Source: Candidatus Enterococcus courvalinii
Lineage (GTDB): Bacteria > Bacillota > Bacilli > Lactobacillales > Enterococcaceae
Length of the DNA stretch: 55,483 bases
Assembly (NCBI RefSeq): GCF_017315945.1
Contig: NZ_JAFLWI010000005.1
Coordinates: 1-55,483 of the forward strand
Reading direction: 5' to 3'
This document shows positions 50,492 to 55,483 of the stretch, in pieces; position 1 is the stretch's first letter, and every line of letters starts with the position of its first letter. The translations under genes were made by a program, and so were the position numbers. The notes below the pieces were generated by a model that ran no database searches, was not told where the DNA came from, and was given only the letters and a program-made list of their open reading frames with translations.

Positions 50492-52837
50492 TTACTCCAT
50501 TTCATATTGTAGAGAATAGTTTTGCTCTTTTAATTTTGAATTCTTTGGAATCTCAAATTGCTTTTCTTCTATCTCATTTTTTAATTCAGTCGCAACAATT
50601 TTATATGCAAGAGTAGCCATTTGGGCTTTATATGCTTCTTTCGGTAACTGACTTCTATAATCAATACCTGTAGCTTGTTCAAAATCACTTACTTTATTTT
50701 CTATCTCTTGATTGTGGCTATCATAAAATCCCCCTGCTTCGTTACACGATAGTAATTGTTCAACACTATCTATTTCTGATTGTTTCGTAAACTCTTCAGA
50801 CCAATTATTCAAATCAAAATACTGATTGGCTGTATCAGATAAATTATATACGGCTTCTTCGGTAGCAATCACTTTTAGCGGTATTGGCAATTCAATTTTT
50901 TCTAACTGTTGCTTTTCTAGTGATTCAGCTCTAATTGTTTCATGAATAAACCCTTCAACATAATCGCAATTTTTCGGTGATCTATCTAATAACAAGCGAT
51001 CATATTCATCAATACTAGTGTTCTCTGCCGTAACACCATACATATCACAAATATCAAACTGTTTCACATCAGCCATATATGTTGCAAAATTTTTACCAAT
51101 CTTAACAGTCACGTCAGCTTCTCGATATTCCACTTCAATTTCTGTTTGAGGATATTTTTCTTTATAAAACTCAATCATACCTTCAAAATATGAACGCAAC
51201 TCTTTTCTTTCAGGACATTTGGGATCAGAAAAGTATTCTCGAAACGGCAGTTTAATAGTATCAGGATCGAATTCACTATTAAAATTAGTTCGATTTAATT
51301 GATCAAAATATTTTTCTTGATATATTTTACTTTCTTCCGCCGTAGCTCCTCGTAGATAAAAATTAGCCCCTTCCAAATTTTGGATTGATTGACCTATTTT
51401 AATATCAGAAAAATCCACATTCTCAAACGTAGCTGATTGCAAATTTGCATGACTCATATTCAGATAATGAATCTTTGTCCCTCGAATAATTGAATTTTCA
51501 AGGTTAGAATTTTTTATATTTCCACCATGAATCATTGAGTCATACATTGTCATTCCAGTTAAATCATTGTTTTCCATATTAGCAAACTCAAATTTACATT
51601 CTGCAAAAACAGCGTTTTTAAAACTACTATTACTCATATCAATTTTATCAAACGTACATCCCTCAAAGCGATAATCGTCAAAATTTTTACTGTTGAATGT
51701 ATTAAAGTTTTCTCTGTTAAAAACCAAATTTTGAAATACCTTATTCTCTTTTTCTACCTCTTTACCACCAGTGGTAAAGGAATTTTTTAGCGCACTTTGT
51801 GCTTCACTATCAAGACTCGAAACTACATTTTGGGAACTCTTATTAAGTTCTGATTCTCTTTGTTCAATTATTGAACTATCAAGACTTTCAATGAACTCAA
51901 CAGCTGTAGATTTTACATCACTCAAAATACTCCGAAATTCTTTAGAACTAACTTTTTCATTATTTTTAGTCCATTGTGCAATATACGGTATTGTAAAATC
52001 AGAAGTATCAATACCATAATTATTACATACAATAAATGAGGTCAATTCAGCCTGAAATTCTTTTATTTCTGTAGAATAATTAGCTCCTTTTTCTAAACGA
52101 TTGTGCATTCTTTTATGAGCTAATTCATGAATACTAGTAGCAAGATTTTGAGTACGACTATTTCTAAAATTCAAAGCGATTTCTTCTGACCCATCTCTAT
52201 ATTGAACATACGCTCCTCTGGCGCTTCCTAACTCCCCTATTACTGATTCACGCATATCCTTAATAGAAATACCCAATTCGCTCGCAAGCCTTCCTACACC
52301 TTGTTCCAGTTGATCAAGATTAGTTCCTTCTTCAACCTGAAAATTCCAAACTTTATTGGGGAATATCTTTGGTAAATCCTCTTCAGTAGCAGTGGTTTGA
52401 GAAACGTCATATACATAGCCTTTTTTAAAATGTTCTACTCGTCTGCTATTTAATTCACCTCGTTGAATTTTTTTCTTCTCTTCAGCTGTTGCTTCTCTTA
52501 ATGTTTTCTCATTACCGTTTTCATCAATAAAAATAGTAACTGGCGCATGAGCGTAAATCCCTATTCCTTTTTCGCCTTTTTTAACACTAAAGCCTTGATC
52601 ATTCCACATTTTATAGCTTCCTACAGCAATCGCTCCTTCAAATTGTTCGTCAATCAGCGATAAATTCAAAGGACTATAATTATGAATTTTTGACATAAAC
52701 TTAGCGAACTCAATCATATCTTGTGGATCAGTTCTATACTCTTCGATTTTCTTGTTCGATATTTCAATTAACTCATCTAATTCCTTTTGTTTTTCCTCCT
52801 TTGATTTTGGCTTCCAATTCCCTTTCCTATAGGCCAT
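50492..52837 (-). CDS. ArdC-like antirestriction protein with metallopeptidase and pentapeptide domains
   Basis: 781 aa. An ArdC N-terminal domain (about 35-150: KIHNYSPLNLSLI, VKKGEKGIGIYA, VYDVSQT) is followed by a zincin core HELAH (about 237-241) with EFQAE downstream. About 100-130 residues of pentapeptide repeats come next (about 360-490, F-x-x-x-x/N-L-x-x-x steps), and at the end a domain shared with two other proteins of the plasmid. ArdC proteins protect incoming DNA from restriction. The ATG at 52837 follows AAAGGAG. The promoter at about 52900 carries the second operator. Confidence 0.78.
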   Translation of the reverse strand: MAYRKGNWKPKSKEEKQKELDELIEISNKKIEEYRTDPQDMIEFAKFMSKIHNYSPLNLSLIDEQFEGAIAVGSYKMWNDQGFSVKKGEKGIGIYAHAPVTIFIDENGNEKTLREATAEEKKKIQRGELNSRRVEHFKKGYVYDVSQTTATEEDLPKIFPNKVWNFQVEEGTNLDQLEQGVGRLASELGISIKDMRESVIGELGSARGAYVQYRDGSEEIALNFRNSRTQNLATSIHELAHKRMHNRLEKGANYSTEIKEFQAELTSFIVCNNYGIDTSDFTIPYIAQWTKNNEKVSSKEFRSILSDVKSTAVEFIESLDSSIIEQRESELNKSSQNVVSSLDSEAQSALKNSFTTGGKEVEKENKVFQNLVFNRENFNTFNSKNFDDYRFEGCTFDKIDMSNSSFKNAVFAECKFEFANMENNDLTGMTMYDSMIHGGNIKNSNLENSIIRGTKIHYLNMSHANLQSATFENVDFSDIKIGQSIQNLEGANFYLRGATAEESKIYQEKYFDQLNRTNFNSEFDPDTIKLPFREYFSDPKCPERKELRSYFEGMIEFYKEKYPQTEIEVEYREADVTVKIGKNFATYMADVKQFDICDMYGVTAENTSIDEYDRLLLDRSPKNCDYVEGFIHETIRAESLEKQQLEKIELPIPLKVIATEEAVYNLSDTANQYFDLNNWSEEFTKQSEIDSVEQLLSCNEAGGFYDSHNQEIENKVSDFEQATGIDYRSQLPKEAYKAQMATLAYKIVATELKNEIEEKQFEIPKNSKLKEQNYSLQYEME

Positions 52838-52883
52838 ATTAGTTCTCCTTTCGTTATTTTTGGTATTATCCACCTTAGTTTCA

Positions 52884-52898
52884 TTATATCAGATAGAC
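52884..52898 (-). promoter_or_regulatory. Second operator at the ArdC operon promoter
   Basis: Plus-strand TTATATCAGATAGAC: on the minus strand GTCTATCTGATATAA, in which GATATAAT forms a -10. The operator thus overlaps the -10 box. Confidence 0.6.
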
Positions 52899-52934
52899 AA
52901 TAATATCGCTATCATATATAGGAAATTTAGGTAC

Positions 52935-52970
52935 TAAAAAAAGGGATAAACATTGATTTTATCCCTTTCA
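52935..52970 (-). terminator. Terminator of the lipoprotein gene
   Basis: AAGGGATAAA pairs with TTTATCCCTT (around the ATCAATG loop); the minus-strand exit is a T run. Confidence 0.8.
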
Positions 52971-52980
52971 CCATCACTTA

Positions 52981-53820
52981 CTATTCTTTATCTAATATCA
53001 TTTTTTGATTACTATTTTTAATTTGCTTTACAAGTATTGTTTCCATATTTTGATTTGTGTAACCTGTAAATGTTTTTTTGTTAACTTCAGCAGGAGCTAC
53101 CGGAACTGCCAACTCGACTTTCTTACTATTTTCAATTATTTCAACTTTATCCCCCTCACTAGATAACTCGTTGAAACTTGAAAAATTCCAAATCGGACTA
53201 CTCAAATACGTATATGAAAAACTAATATTTTCACTTTTTGGTTCTTCTCCATCATTCCCCTTAATGATTTCAACCGAAATATCTTTCCATATAGGAAGTT
53301 GGTATGCAATTGACTTCAAGTTTTCTATATCATTTTCTAGCAGGGGAATTTTTTCTTCTAAATCTTTGATTTTATTTTGATCGGCAAATTCTCTTCCCTT
53401 TTCCGCTTTTAATTCATCTTGTGCTGACTGTAAAATGGAGTTGTAATCATCTGAATCAGTTTTAAGTTTATTATCAAATCTATCTTGATCAAATTTTTCA
53501 GCATTGTTAATTATTTCAGCATTATCCATTGTTGAAATATTAGCTAATGTTAACTTGCCTGTTCCTGTTTTGAACATCTTGTATTTTCCGGCTTTAGTAA
53601 CAATTACTGAATCAATTCTTGCGTCTTGTGAAATTGGTGTCTTAGCTGTTTTATCTCCTTCAATCAAGAACCATACATTCTGTTCATCCATTTTAGCTAC
53701 CTTAGCAAAGGCAATCTCTTCAGGACTAGGCTCCTTACTACTTTCAGATTGACCACAAGCAGTTAGGCCTACAAGACAACCAACTAACAATCCTAAAATA
53801 CTTAAACTCTTCACTTTCAT
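52981..53820 (-). CDS. Surface lipoprotein
   Basis: 279 aa with signal peptide and lipobox (LTACGQSESS; Cys near residue 22). The mature part has a coiled coil (about 115-165) between two beta-rich parts. Not recognised; surface exclusion or adhesion lipoproteins are common on transfer plasmids. It has its own terminator and a second-operator promoter, so it should be expressed with the transfer genes. GAGGTG ribosome binding site. Confidence 0.72.
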   Translation of the reverse strand: MKVKSLSILGLLVGCLVGLTACGQSESSKEPSPEEIAFAKVAKMDEQNVWFLIEGDKTAKTPISQDARIDSVIVTKAGKYKMFKTGTGKLTLANISTMDNAEIINNAEKFDQDRFDNKLKTDSDDYNSILQSAQDELKAEKGREFADQNKIKDLEEKIPLLENDIENLKSIAYQLPIWKDISVEIIKGNDGEEPKSENISFSYTYLSSPIWNFSSFNELSSEGDKVEIIENSKKVELAVPVAPAEVNKKTFTGYTNQNMETILVKQIKNSNQKMILDKE

Positions 53821-53838
53821 CTGTTACACCTCTTTTTC

Positions 53839-53860
53839 GTCTGTCGGATATATATTTATA
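53839..53860 (-). promoter_or_regulatory. Second operator at the lipoprotein promoter
   Basis: Plus-strand GTCTGTCGGATATAT (53839-53853), next to a minus-strand AAATATAAATA -10-like region; near-identical in position and sequence to 30646. Confidence 0.6.
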
Positions 53861-53946
53861 TTTTACCATATTCTGATAAATAAATATACTCTTCGTTTCC
53901 TATAGTACCTGTTCATAGCAATGAATTAAAGTTCTTTTTATAACTA

Positions 53947-53977
53947 AAAAAGAGATAGCAGATAATCCGCTATCTCA
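53947..53977 (-). terminator. Terminator of the DUF2786 gene
   Basis: GAGATAGC pairs with GCTATCTC around GGATTATCT, followed by TTTTTT on the minus strand; it covers the stop codon. Confidence 0.82.
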
Positions 53978-54980
53978 ATTCACTTAATGCTTCTGCTATT
54001 TGATTTTTATACTGTTTATTATTCTTGTACCCCATAAACAATTGTACGTAGTCATCTGTCATAGGTAAAGGTTCAAAATCGTGTTCTGTATTTAGAATCC
54101 AAGAATAAAAATATGGATTGTCTGTAGAAAGTCCAGAAGAAACAGTATTCATAATAACTAAATGCAATTGATTTTCTGAAATGTCAATTACTTCAGCAAT
54201 CAATCCCTTTGTTACACCTTCACTAAAGCGAATGTAATGTCCAACAAGACTTGAATAATCGGTACCAACTGTTTTTTTTGTAAAGTCTACTCTTTTTGCT
54301 TCTTCATACCCTTTAGAATAAGCATTTTCTACTGTTACAGGCGGAATTTTGGAATTATAGACTCCAAATTCTTTAGAATAGTCTTTATATGAATCCTCCA
54401 CTTCTTTAGGGATTAAGACCATAACCTCATATCTTTCCGTAAGAACAGCAACTTGTTCTTCAAAGCGAGCTTCTAATCCACTCAAAAATCCTCTGATATA
54501 ACTTGCTTTAATACTTTCAGTTAAGTACCGTTCTCTTACAACCTCTTCATCTTCATACCAACGATCTATATATTTTTGGGAATGATAAAGCAACACCTCA
54601 TAAGCTAATATATACATTTCCTTAGCTAATTCTAAATCCTTACCAAATCCATAAAATACCACTTTTGTTTTTTTACGTTGATCACCATTTTTTCGTTTAG
54701 AATTATAGAACATCTTCACTCTAAAGTTCTTTGCTATGATCTGCCCCAAAGTACGTTCCCACCAAAAAAGTTTTTTATATACGGTTACTGATTCTTCTCC
54801 GATAGGCTCCGCTTCTTCTCCTTCTTCTAATATATCTGCTTTGTCTATGTCATATTGAATCATCAGTCTTTGTGCCATCAAAAATGCTGATTGACTCTCT
54901 TCATCCTTATTTTCATCTTTTGCAATCGCTAGTAGCCCTTTTACTTTTTTCACGATTTTTGCATATTTTTTATTTTCCAT
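53970..54980 (-). CDS. DUF2786-domain protein
   Basis: 336 aa. The N-terminal about 45 residues (KKVKGLLAIAKDENKDEESQ then AFLMAQRLMIQYDIDKADI) match DUF2786, often found in phage and plasmid proteins. The centre resembles the domain that usually follows it. The C-terminal about 90 residues form a KOW/SH3-like segment (LVGHYIRFSEGVTKGLIAEV). Function unknown, perhaps DNA binding. It follows the 139-aa gene by two bases. Confidence 0.75.
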   Translation of the reverse strand: MENKKYAKIVKKVKGLLAIAKDENKDEESQSAFLMAQRLMIQYDIDKADILEEGEEAEPIGEESVTVYKKLFWWERTLGQIIAKNFRVKMFYNSKRKNGDQRKKTKVVFYGFGKDLELAKEMYILAYEVLLYHSQKYIDRWYEDEEVVRERYLTESIKASYIRGFLSGLEARFEEQVAVLTERYEVMVLIPKEVEDSYKDYSKEFGVYNSKIPPVTVENAYSKGYEEAKRVDFTKKTVGTDYSSLVGHYIRFSEGVTKGLIAEVIDISENQLHLVIMNTVSSGLSTDNPYFYSWILNTEHDFEPLPMTDDYVQLFMGYKNNKQYKNQIAEALSELR

Positions 54981-54982
54981 GA

Positions 54983-55402
54983 CTATCCCCCCACTACTCG
55001 ATTACGTTTTCTACTTCTCGAACGAACTTCTCTTGTATTTTGAATACTCAACAAATCTTTTATTACATTGTTTTCCTCAGTTTTATCTCCTGAAGATTGA
55101 TTAATAACTTTCTTATTATAAAGTTTCCTCGCTTCTGCATAAACAATATACTGATCTAACATTTTTGTTCTACTCATAAACAAATATTTCAGCGAAATTT
55201 TGCAATCTGGTAGCTTTACAATGATTGTTTTTCCTTCGTAAATCTGATACAGCATTTTACTTGCGACCTCAATTTCACAAGAATGTTTTAATCTTCTCAT
55301 ACCGCTTCCGTAATAAATACCTTTTCTTTTTGCTAGTAGAAGAAGTAGCATTTTTTCAGTTGGTTCTAAGTACGTTTTACCCTCAAAAAATATCAGTTTC
55401 AT
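54983..55402 (-). CDS. Hypothetical protein (139 aa), first gene of DUF2786 operon
   Basis: 139 aa with a hydrophobic N-terminal half (LLLLLAKRKGIYYGSGMRRL) and a strongly basic C-terminus (RSRSRKRNRV). Not recognised. GGCGGAG precedes the ATG. Its leader contains a palindrome (55427-55440) and a terminator hairpin (55459-55475); if the molecule is circular, transcription starts at the promoter at 12-40. Confidence 0.55.
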   Translation of the reverse strand: MKLIFFEGKTYLEPTEKMLLLLLAKRKGIYYGSGMRRLKHSCEIEVASKMLYQIYEGKTIIVKLPDCKISLKYLFMSRTKMLDQYIVYAEARKLYNKKVINQSSGDKTEENNVIKDLLSIQNTREVRSRSRKRNRVVGG

Positions 55403-55426
55403 ACAATAACTCCGCCTTTCTCCATT

Positions 55427-55440
55427 GTCTACTTGTAGTC
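55427..55440. promoter_or_regulatory. Palindrome copy in the leader of the 139-aa gene
   Basis: GTCTACTTGTAGTC, about 24 bp before the start codon. It has no -10 of its own. Confidence 0.7.
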
Positions 55441-55451
55441 ATTAAATTTTA

Positions 55452-55480
55452 GAAAAAAGGAACTTTGAAAGTTCCCTTTT
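55452..55480. terminator. Leader terminator near the window end
   Basis: Perfect GGAACTTTGAAAGTTCC (55459-55475) flanked by A6 and T4 runs, functional in both directions. For minus-strand transcription across the circle junction it lies about 30 nt after the promoter start. Confidence 0.75.
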
Positions 55481-55483
55481 CCA

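Noticed and set aside
1-55483. Dispersed palindromes as rho-independent terminators
   Set aside because: Only 39727 has a T run on exit. Six copies carry promoter elements and six lie inside genes, so termination is not their common role.

Overview
The window is a low-GC backbone of a conjugative plasmid from a Firmicute of the order Lactobacillales, most likely Enterococcus or a close relative. The evidence is the codon and base composition, strong AGGAGG-type ribosome binding sites, an Inc18-like (pAMbeta1/pIP501 RepE/RepR-type) replication initiator, zeta-like and HigBA toxin systems, and a Gram-positive type IV secretion (T4SS) operon with a VirB1-like NlpC/P60 hydrolase. I see no resistance genes, insertion sequences, rRNA or tRNA. 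Essentially every supported gene lies on the minus strand. The two ends fit together: a promoter at 12..40 reads out of base 1 into a terminator hairpin at 55459..55475 and then into the gene starting at 55402. The window is therefore probably a complete circular replicon opened in an intergenic leader. Gene content recalls the pMG1/pHTbeta type of highly transferable E. faecium plasmid, but that is from memory and untested.

Layout, low to high coordinates (transcription runs right to left). 1-3.95 kb: mobilisation block with a MobP-like relaxase, a NERD-like membrane protein and two ribbon-helix-helix-like accessory proteins. 3.96-4.3 kb: probable oriT with two adjacent hairpins, and the terminator of the transfer operon. 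4.37-23.8 kb: one long transfer operon with VirB8-like, VirB1-like, VirB4 (with a detached N-terminal part), VirB3-like, VirB6-like, VirD4, SSB-like and pilin-like proteins, two TadB/TadC-like membrane proteins and a TadA/VirB11 ATPase. Four terminators lie inside it. 23.9-27.2 kb: a large secreted adhesin-like protein behind a structured 380-nt leader that begins with a boxA-like sequence, preceded by a small basic protein. 27.3-29.5 kb: ParA, a ParB-like protein, and two membrane proteins including a CPBP protease. 29.5-32 kb: small genes, an SOS-type promoter, a ToxN/AbiQ-like toxin and a YdjM-like membrane protein. 32-36.5 kb: topoisomerase III and an SF2 helicase. 36.5-39.5 kb: presumed origin, rep gene, attenuator leader and a pre-rep gene. 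39.5-46 kb: membrane proteins, two XRE regulators, serine recombinase, HigBA, zeta-like kinase. 46-55.4 kb: small domain proteins, a Toprim primase-like protein, two large 'polyvalent' proteins (ADP-ribosyltransferase-like; ArdC-metallopeptidase-pentapeptide), a lipoprotein and a DUF2786 protein.

The most interesting signal is an 18-bp palindrome, TTGACTACTTGTAGTCAA, or a close variant, at 24 places. At six intergenic copies its last six bases, read on the minus strand, form the -35 box of a promoter with an exactly 17-bp spacer and a good -10. These promoters serve the par operon, the gene before rep, the zeta-like toxin operon, a DUF3846 operon, the 55.4-kb operon and a very short transcript. 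Six further copies lie inside transfer genes, each encoding Thr-Thr-Ser-Ser. This looks like a plasmid-wide regulatory and/or centromere network comparable in logic to IncP KorB or pSM19035 omega, but with a different site. A second operator-like motif (RTCTRTCNGAYAYA) marks the promoters of the mobilisation, transfer, helicase, ArdC and lipoprotein operons. Together with the boxA-like leader and the internal terminators, these elements would tie copy number, partition, toxin and transfer expression together.
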